64,000 nucleotides of DNA. Source: Variovorax sp. J22G73. Lineage in GTDB: Bacteria; Pseudomonadota; Gammaproteobacteria; Burkholderiales; Burkholderiaceae_C. Both the position numbers and the translations under genes were made by a program. Shown here in pieces: positions 16,815-25,546 of the stretch. The notes beneath the pieces were generated by a model, which was not told where the DNA came from, did not search any database, and saw only the letters and a list, made by a program, of their open reading frames with translations. Location: positions 47,622-111,621 of the forward strand of contig NZ_JASZYK010000021.1 of NCBI RefSeq assembly GCF_030317035.1. Reading direction: 5' to 3'. The stretch's first letter is position 1. Each line of letters opens with the position of its first letter.

Positions 16815-17882
16815 TCACTCGAGCCCCGCCTCCACGGTTGCCCGATGATTTCGGTAATCATCCATCGCAGCTTTGCTCGTGGCCGTCAGATCGATGTCAG
16901 GAAATTTTCGACGCACAGCTTGAAGCAACGAAGGAAACGCCACGGCGAGCTTGTCGCGCGCCCCGCTGACCGCAGCCCATGCCTTTTCCGCCCGCTTCGC
17001 GGAGGTGAGCGTCTTGTCGAACACATAGCGCGTCAAATCGGGCGTGTGGTGGTAATGGTCATCATGCGCCAACGCCTCGCGATACGCTTCGCGAAACTCC
17101 GTCGCCAGTTGGCGCAGCTCGTCGTCGTAAAGCGCGAAAGCGCTGCTTTCCATGACGCCCCACACGCCCAGCCACATGTGGTGTCCGCTGTCGGTGATCA
17201 CCTTTGGCAGGTAGACCATGAACTGGTCGATCGTGTCGATGTCGAACTGGCTAAGCAGCCATAGAAGCTGCTTGCGGTCGTGCTCTCGCCGCAGTTGCTC
17301 GAGGCTCATCGTCGCAGTGGGCCTCGCGGGGTCGTCTTTGATGACCTGGAAAATGCCCGCTGCGAGCCTATTTGCAAGCGCCTTCCGGGCTTTGCTCTTG
17401 GCGTCCGGGACCGCCTCGTCCTCGACGACACTTGAAAAGGCCAGCGCGCGATGCCTATCAAAGTCAAATGGTAGGTCTTTGATATTCGCGACTCCGGTAT
17501 CGAACACCATCACGATCCGATCCCACCCTACATGCGCGGCAGCAAAACCCAACTCGAAAGCAACGTTCGGATTCGGCGCTCGACGGCTTTTTGCCTTGGG
17601 ATTGATGATCGTCACATCGGACACCACCATGTCGGCCGCCTTGATCTTGTCCATGATGCTCACCGGAATATTGGGCGAACCCGTCTTGCCACGGGTCGCT
17701 TCGTCGACAAGAACCTCATAGTCCGGGAGCTTTTGCATCACCTGCTTGGCAGCGAGCTCCAACGATGCATTGACAAAGCTGCGAGTAGACGCGTTGTCAG
17801 ATTTCCAAGAGTTGAAGACGACAAACTTCTTCTTCGCAGGTTCTGTCGAGTCGCTTGGTTGCGCCGCCGTCTCTTTTGTCAT
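16815..17882 (-). CDS. TIR-like / nucleotide-binding domain protein
   Basis: The protein is 355 aa. Residues ~18-30 (KKFVVFNSWKSDN) match the FYSWQSD start of a widespread TIR-like family. Next come VLVDEATRGKTGSPNIPVSI and ADMVVSDVTIIN, and then the hallmark PNPNVAFELGFAAAHVGWDRIVMVFD near 105-130, where the Glu of NVAFELG is the likely catalytic or ligand residue. The C-terminal ~200 residues are helical and have no assigned domain. Such proteins occur as effectors in antiphage systems and often act on NAD or cyclic nucleotides; which applies here is unknown. Transcribed toward the DUF3800 operon but separated by 340 bp. Confidence 0.8.
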   Translation of the reverse strand: MTKETAAQPSDSTEPAKKKFVVFNSWKSDNASTRSFVNASLELAAKQVMQKLPDYEVLVDEATRGKTGSPNIPVSIMDKIKAADMVVSDVTIINPKAKSRRAPNPNVAFELGFAAAHVGWDRIVMVFDTGVANIKDLPFDFDRHRALAFSSVVEDEAVPDAKSKARKALANRLAAGIFQVIKDDPARPTATMSLEQLRREHDRKQLLWLLSQFDIDTIDQFMVYLPKVITDSGHHMWLGVWGVMESSAFALYDDELRQLATEFREAYREALAHDDHYHHTPDLTRYVFDKTLTSAKRAEKAWAAVSGARDKLAVAFPSLLQAVRRKFPDIDLTATSKAAMDDYRNHRATVEAGLE

Positions 17883-17927
17883 GATGCCTCCTCACACCAA
17901 TTCTAAGGACGAGTTCCTGCGCGCCGG

Positions 17928-18425
17928 CTAGGAACACAGCTCGTACCGCGTGGCCTCAGAGCGCTTGGAAATGCTGCGGAAGATTGGCCCCGTAGGTCCT
18001 GTCAGTGGATACAGGTCCTCCAGGATAGCAATGGCTTGGCGAGGGAGCGGCACAAGGTGCGCCAGCGTGCGGCTGTCACACCTCTTCCACTCCCTCAGCT
18101 TCATCTTTTCAGAGGGGCAGCGCCAGAGTTGGCGCTCAAGACTAATGTCCTCCGAATGCGCGAGCCGCAGCTGCCCGGACCGCTGGAATAGCAGGGGAGA
18201 AAGCTGCATGGCTGCGCGAGTGATGACGTTGCCCTTGTAGGCGTGGATATCGCGCAGTAGCCGTACAAGTTGATGTGGATCAGTGACCGCGGCGTAGCGG
18301 CGGGCGCGCGGCGGCGGGAGCCCACCGGTCCGGCTGTTTACGGAGTTCTTGGAGGACTCGAGCGCCCCCACGTCGACGGCGTACTGCCTGCGACACCCGC
18401 CGGCACTACCGACTTCAGACGCCAT
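17928..18425 (-). pseudogene. P4-type tyrosine integrase, internal fragment
   Basis: The stretch YAAVTDPHQLVRLLRDIHAYKG through TRAAMQLSPLLFQRSGQLR to PRQAIAILEDLYPLTGPTGPIFRS is the middle of a P4-like integrase catalytic domain, including the first catalytic Arg region (FQRSGQLR, with R-to-Q drift typical of the family). The N-terminal ~43 residues of the frame do not match. The C-terminal HxLR and Tyr motifs are absent, as the frame stops just after RSEATRY. It is therefore truncated at both ends and dead. It abuts a tRNA attachment remnant, marking an older integration event. Confidence 0.85.
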
Positions 18426-18500
18426 GGTGATTGCGCCGCTCAGCCCCTGAAACCCCCTTACATCCTCCGTTACATCGAAAGACAGAAGAAGCCTAAGAAA

Positions 18501-18533
18501 AAGAGCTTGCTACCAAATTGGTAGCAAGCTCTT
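18501..18533. terminator. Strong hairpin terminator next to the tRNA remnant
   Basis: AAGAGCTTGCTACC (18501-18514) pairs perfectly with GGTAGCAAGCTCTT (18520-18533) across an AAATT loop, with A- and T-rich flanks. On the minus strand it follows the tRNA 3' end at 18557 and would end its transcript. Confidence 0.7.
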
Positions 18534-18556
18534 CAATAGCTGTAGGCTCTTTTTTA

Positions 18557-18605
18557 TGGTAGGCCGTGATGGGCTTGAACCATCGACCAACGGATTATGA
18601 GTCCG
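18557..18605 (-). repeat. tRNA-Ile(CAU) 3'-half, attachment-site copy 1
   Basis: Read on the minus strand, this 49-bp piece gives an anticodon loop CTCATAA, a TTGGTCG variable region, a T-arm GATGG-TTCAAGC-CCATC, acceptor strand ACGGCCT and ACCA end. The 5' half (acceptor and D-arm) is missing, so it is not a functional tRNA. It is identical to 31464-31512 in the same orientation. These two copies are the direct repeats left by tRNA-targeted integration. Confidence 0.88.
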
Positions 18606-18731
18606 ACAGACAGAAAATATGATGGCATACGGTTGGATAGGTAAACTCAGGCGGAAACGGGAATTTCCCCTCTAGAAGCCTCACCTGTCCCGAGTCCAAG
18701 ATATGGCCGCATACGCCTAAATTGGTTTGAT

Positions 18732-18751
18732 CCGGCTACATGGTGGCTACA
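18732..18751 (+). repeat. 20-bp repeat inside left island end
   Basis: CCGGCTACATGGTGGCTACA occurs here and again, in the same orientation, at 31363-31382 just inside the other end. It contains two GGCTACA half-sites 11 bp apart. It may be an arm-type integrase binding site. Confidence 0.6.
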
Positions 18752-18766
18752 CGGCAAGGAACAGCC

Positions 18767-19858
18767 ATGGCCCGCCCCCCGCGCAATCAAGCACTCGACC
18801 TCTCCGAAGCCATCGACCTCACCACTGGGGCAATCGAGCGGCTGACGTGCCCCCCTGGCAAGCAACAGGCATTTCTGCGCGACAGCAAGGCACCCGGCCT
18901 GCGCGTGCGTGTCACTGCCAACGGCGCCAAGTCATTCGTATTCGAGGCCAAGCTAGACCGGCAGACAATCCGGCGCACGATTGGGGATGTGCGAGCCTGG
19001 CGCATTGATGCCGCTCGAGCTGAAGCCTTCCGCCACCGTGTCGCCATGGACGGCGGGAACGATCCGCGCGAGATTGCCCGCCAGCGCGAAGGAGCCAAGG
19101 CCGCAGCAGCAGTGCAGGCGGTGAAAGATGCTGTGACCGTGGGGGATGCATGGACTGTTTATCTACAGGCCCGCAAACCCAAGTGGGGGGTACGTCACTA
19201 CGCCGACCATGAAAAGCTCGCCCAGGAGGGCGGCAAGGTGCTCAATCGGGGCACCCGCGGCACCGGACAGACGAGGCCCGGCCCAATCTATCCATTGCTC
19301 GCAAGGAAGCTGGCAGACCTCACGCCGGAGGCGATAGAAGCATGGTCCGCGCAGCAGGGGCAGGAGCGCAAGACCTACGGCCGGCTTGCATGGCGCTGTC
19401 TAAAGGCGTTCATTACCTGGTGCAGTGAGGAAGCCGACTACAAGGCAATCGTCATCCCAGATGCAGCCAAGACCCGCAAGACCAGAGACGCATTCGGCAA
19501 GGCGGGCAGCAAGAAAGACGTCCTCTTGCGAGAACAGATGGCCGCATGGTTCGCTGCAGTGCGTGCCCTCCCCTCCCCTGTCACGGCGGCCTACCTGCAG
19601 ACGCTACTGCTCATCGGCTCCCGGCGCGGTGAACTGCTGGCTCTAAAGTAGACCGATATAGATGAGCGGTGGAAGGGAATCACGATCAGAGACAAGGTGG
19701 AGGGCGTGAGACAGATCCCGCTGACTCCATACGTTTGGTCCCTTCTATCGGCGCTGCCCAGGACAAATGACTATGTGTTCGCCAGCATGCGCAAGGCCGA
19801 TTCGCACCTGACCGATCCAAACGGCGCGATGACGGACGCTTGCATTGTGGCCAAGGTG
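18767..19858 (+). pseudogene. Phage-type tyrosine integrase, inactivated
   Basis: The ATG at 18767 has AAGGAA upstream and starts MARPPRNQALDL; the frame also opens at 18740. The N-terminal DUF4102-like arm-binding domain (ERLTCPPGKQQAFLRDSKAPGLRVRVT) and the core-binding domain are present, then the first catalytic block GSRRGELLAL. The next codon but one is TAG (19649). The reading frame resumes unchanged after it (TDIDERWKGITIRDKVEGVRQIPLTPYV), so the stop replaces a Trp-like codon. After MTDACIVAKVG the frame runs into unrelated phage sequence, so the catalytic HxxR and Tyr are lost as well. It cannot excise the island. Confidence 0.9.
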
Positions 19859-19861
19859 GGC

Positions 19862-20860
19862 CGCGCAACCTTCGGCAACGGTGGACGCGCAGATCAAGCC
19901 CTGGCAGCCGCCCAGCGCATCGGCACGGAAGTCGCACCAGCCCAGGCAGGGACAGCACCAGTATTCACGAGCGGCGGTGTCCCTCTGAGCGCTGCAGACC
20001 GTCAGGCGGTTGCGGCAGCACTCGGCGGCGCACAGCCCGCAGGAACGGCAACGACCCGCCCGGCCGCGATCCCGTTCCGGGAAGTGCAAGACTTGCGTTC
20101 CTCGATCTCTGAAGCCGCCCAGCAAGCCAGATTGGCAGGCAGCAACAGGGAGGCCGCAGCGCTCGACAGCATGCTGGGGAGCATTGACGAAAGCGTCCGA
20201 CGCGCAGCACAAGGCGGGGCAACGGCTGTAGAGCACTTCCCGCCCGAGATGGCTCAGGCATGGCAGGCCGCTCGAGACCTGCATGCGGAGCGCATGGCAA
20301 CCTTCCGCACTGGCCCGCAAGCGTCAATCTTCCGTCAAGGCGGCGATGGCCTCCCGCAGGCACAAGGCGCCGAGCTGGCGGCGAAGTTCTTCAGCCCGCG
20401 TATGTCGCAGTCGTCGGACATTGCATCGTTCAACCGCGTCGCCACGCCGGAGACGCAGGCCGCGCTGAAGAACTACGCGATTACCGACGCAGCGAATCAG
20501 ACCGACCGGCTTGGCAACCTCACGAACGCCAAATTCAACCAATGGCTAGATGCTCGCAGCGGTGCGGTAAGCGGGCTCATGACTGAAGGGGAGCGGGCAC
20601 AGCTTCGCGGTGTGGCCACGGACCTGGCCAGGGCCGATCAGGCTGCATCGCTGAACATGGCGAAGGGCTCGCCCACGGTGCAGAACGCTCTGAGCCTGGG
20701 AGCGCTCGACAACAAGCTTTTGAAAGCTGTGCTGAACCGGACACCAGTGATTGGCAGGATCACAGGCCCGATGCTCGAGGCGCTGCAGAACACTGCCAGG
20801 GCGGGCCGGCAAGGTGGCACGAATCGGGGGCTTGCTGGCCGATCCTGTGGCCTTTGACAC
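19862..20860 (+). pseudogene. Phage virion/ejection-type protein, fragment fused to integrase debris
   Basis: Beginning around RADQALAAAQRIG the frame reads an Ala/Gln-rich helical sequence with repeated short helices (QDLRSSISEAAQQARLAG, FFSPRMSQSSDIASFNRV), of the kind found in large phage internal-virion or DNA-ejection proteins. The family call is by style only. Near 20800-20815 a frameshift moves the natural continuation (ARAGKVARIGGLLADP) to another frame. It has neither its own start nor its end, so it is a remnant brought in by deletion within a former prophage. Confidence 0.6.
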
Positions 20861-21221
20861 CGCGTTGGCTCAGTACCTCAACCTAGAGGCGTTCTACGGG
20901 ATGGCATTGAAGACGCAGGCCCAGAGCCGGGCCACGATTCAGGCGCTGGTAGAGCTGAAGTTCCCGCGCCAGATCGTGTACTCGAAGAACGCCAACATCA
21001 ACAACGGCCAACAGCAGATCAACAACGGCGTTCCCGCTCCAGCACAGGCGCAGGCGGAAAGCAGCGAAAGCACGCAAAACAAAATTTTGGAGAACAGCAA
21101 TGGCGAATGGATGGACACAAGAACGCCGAGAGCGGCAGTCCCTGCTTATCCGCACCTGGCGACCGTGGGAGAAGACCACCGGGCCAAAAACACCCGAAGG
21201 AAAAGCCAAGGTGTCGCTTAA
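20861..21221 (+). pseudogene. Remnant of a phage/island hypothetical protein
   Basis: The frame after the shift reads DTALAQYLNLEAFYGMALKTQ, then KNANINNGQQQINNGV and ENSNGEWMDTRTP. This matches the style of a conserved mobile-element protein, but its N-terminus is missing and it is joined to the virion fragment. The 3' part overlaps the next small gene in a different frame. It is probably not functional. Confidence 0.5.
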
Positions 21222-21321
21222 CGCCTATACCGGAGGTGCCTGGCGTGAAGCGCGCCAACTCTCCAAAGAAATGAACGCACTGCTGCGGGAGCAGCGGGAC
21301 ACAGTCGAGGCCCTTGCCTAA
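21100..21321 (+). CDS. Small mobile-element protein, function unknown
   Basis: This 73-aa protein starts at ATG 21100 and overlaps the preceding remnant. The motif WTQERRERQSLLIRTWRPWEKTTGPKTPEGKA is a recurring sequence in small proteins of phages and integrated elements. A basic N-terminal half is followed by a helix (EARQLSKEMNALLREQ). No function is known. Confidence 0.6.
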   Translation: MANGWTQERRERQSLLIRTWRPWEKTTGPKTPEGKAKVSLNAYTGGAWREARQLSKEMNALLREQRDTVEALA

Positions 21322-21588
21322 CTCTCATTGTCAGCGCCATGTTCTATGAAGCCAAGAAGCCCAACGTGTTCCGACAGCGGGGCTGCTGGCGACTAGAGTG
21401 CTGATGGTTAGGCCAGGATCGTCACCCTGAAGAAGAGCCGCCGAACAGGCCTAGGCCTGCGAAAGCCGGCTTCGCTTCATGCGTCTTCCGCTCGAGAGCG
21501 GGCACCGTTCAGCGAGACATTCGCGTGCTGTCTTTGCGGCCGAAGGACCGTTGAAATCTCATCGGTGATATAAACAAGGACTTTTGTT

Positions 21589-21603
21589 GTATCAAACTGA
21601 TAC
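21589..21603. promoter_or_regulatory. Operator-like inverted repeat upstream of the three-gene operon
   Basis: GTATCA-AAC-TGATAC is a 6-bp inverted repeat with a 3-bp spacer, ending 23 bp before the ATG at 21627. Its place in the probable promoter zone suggests a repressor site. The rest of 21322-21626 shows no gene. Confidence 0.45.
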
Positions 21604-21626
21604 ACCCCACGGACCAAGCACCGCAC

Positions 21627-22208
21627 ATGGCGACCCAAGGCAAGAAGACTCCGAAGTTCGCAGACCCGATGGATGGCGAAGGGGCGCCGATTTTCGCGCG
21701 CGTGATTCGTGAGGATGCGGCACCTGGAGAAGTCAATTTACACGTTGACTTGAACGCCGCTCCGGCCCCATCTCGGAGCTTCGTCGCCGACGGATTCAGA
21801 TTGATAGAGGGCCAGAGCAATAGCCAATCACGGCTCGTGTTCACGCAGTCCCGTCTAGACGGTCGCGGGCTGCGCGCCATCCTAGATGTGCACATGACGC
21901 CCAAGGCTCTAGCTGCGCTGGCTCGCGGGATCTCATCTTTAAATAAAGACGAACCAGGGGAAATGGTTGAGATCGCGGAGGAGCCATCAGTGACTGTCGC
22001 GTTCGCGTCTAACTTCGCACGTGCCGCTCATAACGTTAGCGGATGCGTCATGGACTTTTACTACGCTTCCCCGTTTTCGCTTAGCCACTCCGTTGGAACC
22101 ACAGAACTTTTTGTTGAAAGTGCTGTTCGGGTTCAGCTGGGCCTCCAAGATTTCGCGACGATCATCGACGCTCTGTCGAACATTCGCACGGCTGAGGACT
22201 CACAGTGA
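21627..22208 (+). CDS. Unknown protein, gene 1 of an unrecognised operon
   Basis: The protein is 193 aa with mixed alpha/beta character and no signal peptide or membrane segment. It begins MATQGKKTPKFADPMDGEGAP, then has a likely domain between residues 25 and 185 (VIREDAAPGEVNLHVDLNA; SRLDGRGLRAILDVHMTPKAL). Its stop overlaps the GTG of the next gene (22205). I do not recognise any family. Confidence 0.65.
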   Translation: MATQGKKTPKFADPMDGEGAPIFARVIREDAAPGEVNLHVDLNAAPAPSRSFVADGFRLIEGQSNSQSRLVFTQSRLDGRGLRAILDVHMTPKALAALARGISSLNKDEPGEMVEIAEEPSVTVAFASNFARAAHNVSGCVMDFYYASPFSLSHSVGTTELFVESAVRVQLGLQDFATIIDALSNIRTAEDSQ

Positions 22209-23038
22209 AAACCTTCGATCAGTTCGAGCGGTACGACGTCAGATCTTGGACCGCGAATGCCTTGTTTAGTGGCACTCGCAAGGTTTATCGAGCCTCCCGT
22301 GGACTTAAGAAAAAGACGGGCATAAAGACTGTGGCACTCATCGGAGCCATGCTCAGTGCATTAGTGCTGACCTCGCCAACTTATGCTCAGCGGTCCGGCA
22401 AGATTGAGTCGACGGAAGCAGCCGTGACGCCGCCGCTCTCTGTCCGAACCCCGAACACAGTGGCATCGCGTGGGATCACTGTTGCATTTGCTGAAAACAG
22501 GTCGGCAACAGGTCAGGAGCTTTGGGCGCAATTTGCCGACGCAGCATTTGCCAGTCCAAATGTTGTGAACCCTGGTCGACGAAGCACGAGTTTGGCTGCA
22601 AATACGCGATCAACGTTGAGCCTGACTGGAAACGTTGATGTGTCCTATGAGGAGCCGCGATCCTCGGTGGAACTTAGGCCCTCCACCCAGCAATTCATTA
22701 CTGCAAGAGGATTTGATCGCCTTCGACAGTTTGGCCGTGCACGTTCTGGCTGGGATCAAGGCACGGGTCGAGCACTGAGTTTGGTCTCAGTTGCGGAGAT
22801 GGATTACTTCGTCTCAACCCTCGATGAGAAGCCAGCAAGAGTCAGTGTCTTCATGTCGCATCTAGGAAACGTAGTCCTCAGTTGGCCTATTCAGGACGAT
22901 CAGCTGGTCGAGCTTGAGTTTCGAGAAGGCTCAATTTCTTTCTTCTTTGAGGACGAAGAAGACGAGGGCGTTGTTTCGCGAAGCGATTACTCGGCACTTC
23001 GCGACCGACTCTTTCAACAGGAAGCTATTGCCGCTTAA
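22205..23038 (+). CDS. Unknown one-TM protein, gene 2 of an unrecognised operon
   Basis: The protein is 277 aa from GTG 22205, coupled to the gene before. Residues ~40-58 (KTVALIGAMLSALVLTSPTYA) form a hydrophobic segment ending in an SPTYA-Q-like signal peptidase site, so the protein is either exported after a long leader or anchored by one TM. The mature part has a low-complexity linker and then a C-terminal domain (VAEMDYFVSTLDEKPARVSV; VVLSWPIQDDQLVELEF; ISFFFEDEEDEG). Its stop overlaps the next start (TAATG). No family recognised. Confidence 0.65.
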   Translation: MKTFDQFERYDVRSWTANALFSGTRKVYRASRGLKKKTGIKTVALIGAMLSALVLTSPTYAQRSGKIESTEAAVTPPLSVRTPNTVASRGITVAFAENRSATGQELWAQFADAAFASPNVVNPGRRSTSLAANTRSTLSLTGNVDVSYEEPRSSVELRPSTQQFITARGFDRLRQFGRARSGWDQGTGRALSLVSVAEMDYFVSTLDEKPARVSVFMSHLGNVVLSWPIQDDQLVELEFREGSISFFFEDEEDEGVVSRSDYSALRDRLFQQEAIAA

Positions 23039-23466
23039 TGGCTGCACTGGACGGCGAAGAGGTCTTGGTAAGGGCCCTGCCAAATATGCTGTGGGATGAG
23101 GTTGAGGCTAGGGCACTCTCTCATGCTTTTACCCAAAAAGAGATTTCAGTGTCTCGACTGGAGGTGCTTTCGTTCGAAAGCATCGTTGAGCTATTTCAAC
23201 TCGATGTAGCAAAACCAGGTGAAAAGATTGAGCATGCTGGGCTTATCTCTGTCAATGACCTGACGGATACTGTTCATGGTCATGAGTCGAACAGAGGCGT
23301 GGCTGTAGAAGACGACCCCGTCGTGAATGATCCTGTTCTCCATGACAATCCGTCACACGCACTCATCAAAGCTTTTTCCGACATCAGGCGTGAAACGCCA
23401 AAGGAATTTAGCAAGGGGCTTGCGAGGGCGATCGTCAAAAGACTTCAGTATCGTGCAACTGCCTAG
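23038..23466 (+). CDS. Unknown protein, gene 3 of an unrecognised operon
   Basis: This 142-aa acidic, soluble protein starts at ATG 23038, sharing a base with the previous stop. The N-terminal half is helical and the middle is a His/Asp-rich low-complexity stretch (DTVHGHESNRGVAVEDDPVV). A C-terminal helical segment follows (HALIKAFSDIRRETPKEFSKG). It may bind gene 2's cytoplasmic part, but this is only inferred from coupling. No family recognised. Confidence 0.6.
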   Translation: MAALDGEEVLVRALPNMLWDEVEARALSHAFTQKEISVSRLEVLSFESIVELFQLDVAKPGEKIEHAGLISVNDLTDTVHGHESNRGVAVEDDPVVNDPVLHDNPSHALIKAFSDIRRETPKEFSKGLARAIVKRLQYRATA

Positions 23467-23701
23467 GTAGCCGCAGCTCGTTCGCATGTAAAGCTTATCG
23501 ACTTAGCGCGTGCTGAGCGAAACTGATGTCAGCTACGGCCTTGAGCTGTGTATTGACCAACCCCATGAGCCGGAAAACGGCTGCGTCCGCTGTCTCCCAC
23601 GACGATAGCGTGACCATGTAGGCCCGATATAAACGCAGCGCCCCCAAAACGCAGCACTGAGACGTTGAATGCCGGCATACCAGCAGAAGACGCTCGCCGA
23701 T

Positions 23702-24304
23702 TCAGCGCCGACGGTTCAACGTGTAGGTGTCGCGCACTCTCTTGGAATTCGCCAAGTAGATCGTCCAAATGATCGCAATGACTGTAGAGCCGAGGACGCC
23801 CCCGAGGACTTCGCTGTCCCCGAATACGTCGTCAGCTTTTAGATAGGCGCCGAAGGTGAGCAGCGGCACTGCGATCCCAATGGCAACAGCCGACACAGGG
23901 CCGCAGAGCCACAACGCGGCGATTGCATATTTGACAACAGATGCTTCACGCGAAACGCTCAGGCGGGCTCCAGTAAATATGCTGAGCGCGGCCGAACTGA
24001 GAACGATGGCCCATGTCCACGTCTTGTAGTTTTCCCAGATCGGGTGCGTTGCAAGTTGGGGTGTCGCAGCTTCCAAGGAAGACAAGGCTTCGCTGATCTG
24101 CTGAACGGACCTCAATGGCCCAAGCAGCACTAAACCAACGACCAGCAGCGCGAGCCATCCGCCGACGCCAGTTCCAGGCGGAGTGACTGGCTTCGTTAAA
24201 GAAGTCATAGGCGCCTTAGGCTCAACAGCCTTCTTATTCATCCTGATCGCGCCCCATACGAGCGCCGCAACGATGATAAGAACCAACCAGTGCCAGATCG
24301 TCAT
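23702..24304 (-). CDS. DUF2569-type membrane protein
   Basis: The protein is 200 aa from ATG 24304 with four or five hydrophobic segments: residues ~4-21, 50-68, 97-116, 126-150 and 170-185. The GGWLALLVVGLVLLGPLRS motif after the first segment, and the end IIWTIYLANSKRVRDTYT, match DUF2569 inner-membrane proteins. The family's role is unknown. It lies 9 bp downstream of the 24808-24314 gene, so the two form an operon. Confidence 0.8.
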   Translation of the reverse strand: MTIWHWLVLIIVAALVWGAIRMNKKAVEPKAPMTSLTKPVTPPGTGVGGWLALLVVGLVLLGPLRSVQQISEALSSLEAATPQLATHPIWENYKTWTWAIVLSSAALSIFTGARLSVSREASVVKYAIAALWLCGPVSAVAIGIAVPLLTFGAYLKADDVFGDSEVLGGVLGSTVIAIIWTIYLANSKRVRDTYTLNRRR

Positions 24305-24313
24305 GAGCGCCCC

Positions 24314-24808
24314 TCAAAGTCCGGTCACTTGTCGCACATATCCGATGGCATCTGGGATGTTTTCCAATCCCGCAGCAACCAACTTTTTCGTCACTTCCTT
24401 CAGAGCCTCGTTGGAGAGTGCAGAGATGGCATTTTTGATCTTCGATTTCTCTGGCGCAGGTATCGATGACGCATCGACTTTTGCCAACATTAATTCCCGG
24501 ATCGTGTCGGCATGAAGCTTTACGGTGACGGTGCCTAAGATGGCCGTCAACCCGCCGTCGTCCTCTAGGAAATCCATGCCTGCGGCGGTGATCTTGGCGC
24601 CGGAGTACATCGGCTCATTGCTTAGGGAAAAGGTAATTCCGCTTCGGATCAGGCCATGCTCCTCCAAGTAAACAAGATTGGCCACGATGCGTTGGTCTTC
24701 GTCAGAGCCGTCTTCAACGTCGGAGAACAGCTTTCGATGATCGGGCAGCGGGTACTCATCGCGAAGGCCCTCAAGAATCCTCCGCTGCAAGTCGCGATCT
24801 AGCTTCAT
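24314..24808 (-). CDS. Winged-helix-like protein of unknown function
   Basis: I choose ATG 24808 (MKLDRDLQRRILEGLRDEYP, 164 aa); the frame upstream to 25183 overlaps plus-strand genes and is a shadow. Residues 1-75 look like a winged helix (DLQRRILEGL ... NLVYLEEHGLIRSG ... KITAAGMDFL), followed by a conserved-type VTVKLHADTIRELM segment. This architecture recurs in phage and island genes of unknown role. Operon with the DUF2569 gene. Confidence 0.7.
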   Translation of the reverse strand: MKLDRDLQRRILEGLRDEYPLPDHRKLFSDVEDGSDEDQRIVANLVYLEEHGLIRSGITFSLSNEPMYSGAKITAAGMDFLEDDGGLTAILGTVTVKLHADTIRELMLAKVDASSIPAPEKSKIKNAISALSNEALKEVTKKLVAAGLENIPDAIGYVRQVTGL

Positions 24809-24984
24809 GCTTCTAGCCCTCTGCCATCCGCGGTTCGTGGAGATCAAGAACTTCGCAGGGTGCCGGATTGTGTTTCCTGAGTCAGCTGAGAGGCTCTCAC
24901 ATGAATATGGGAGAGCGCTCGCAAACCCTCGTGGACCTGCTCGACCACGGGACCACACTTCGGCATCACCAACCGAGGAGACAC

Positions 24985-25110
24985 ATGAAAAAGATTGCGG
25001 TCCTGATCGCGGCGCTATGCGTGAGCTGCGGCGCTCTCTCCCACTCTGGGGGCACCGATAAAAACGGTTGCCACCGTGACCACAAAAACGGCGGCACACA
25101 TTGCCACTGA
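24985..25110 (+). CDS. Tiny exported protein with a YHYH-like Cys/His tail
   Basis: The protein is 41 aa from ATG 24985 with GAGGAG just upstream. Residues 1-19 are a signal peptide (MKKIAVLIAALCVSCGALS). The mature part HSGGTDKNGCHRDHKNGGTHCH is the short Cys/His-rich motif often found at the ends of secreted or envelope proteins, probably metal-binding. It is followed 14 bp later by another exported small protein. Confidence 0.75.
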   Translation: MKKIAVLIAALCVSCGALSHSGGTDKNGCHRDHKNGGTHCH

Positions 25111-25124
25111 TCGGAGGCATCAGA

Positions 25125-25412
25125 ATGAAATCAATCGTCCTCCTGGCCGTCGTCCTCACTCTTAGCTCCACGGCCTTTGCCAAGGGCGGCGGCGGTGGCC
25201 ACAGCTCGAGCGGCTACAGCGGCTCGCACTCGTACAGCTCGGGCACGTCGTCGACCGGGAGCCACTCGACCAGCGGCTATGTCAAGAGCAACGGAACATA
25301 CGTCGCGCCAAGCCATGCGACCAATCCGAACGGCACGAAAGCGGACAACTGGTCTACCAAGGGCAACGTGAATCCATACACAGGCAAGGTCGGGACGAAG
25401 TCGCAGGAGTAA
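25125..25412 (+). CDS. Small exported Gly/Ser-rich protein
   Basis: ATG 25125 has GGAGG upstream; the protein is 95 aa. The signal peptide is residues 1-19 (VLLAVVLTLSSTAFA). The mature part is Gly/Ser/His/Tyr-rich (GGGGGHSSSGYSGSHSYSSG), ending in a more ordered KSNGTYVAPSHATNPNGTKADNW region that resembles small secreted proteins of phages and islands. It forms a pair with the preceding 41-aa protein. Confidence 0.75.
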   Translation: MKSIVLLAVVLTLSSTAFAKGGGGGHSSSGYSGSHSYSSGTSSTGSHSTSGYVKSNGTYVAPSHATNPNGTKADNWSTKGNVNPYTGKVGTKSQE

Positions 25413-25546
25413 ATCCTGGGCTCGCCGCCGAAACTGGAAACGTCTTGTGCGTGCAAGACAACTTTGCTCAGATTGCCTCGGCAACGAGTTTCAGATCCCA
25501 TGCCTTGCGTTCGCGTTGCCGTGCTTCCTTAACCTAGGGGAATCGC

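Noticed and set aside
24811..25183. N-terminal extension of the winged-helix protein on the minus strand
   Set aside because: It runs antisense over two small exported proteins that have good signal peptides and ribosome sites.
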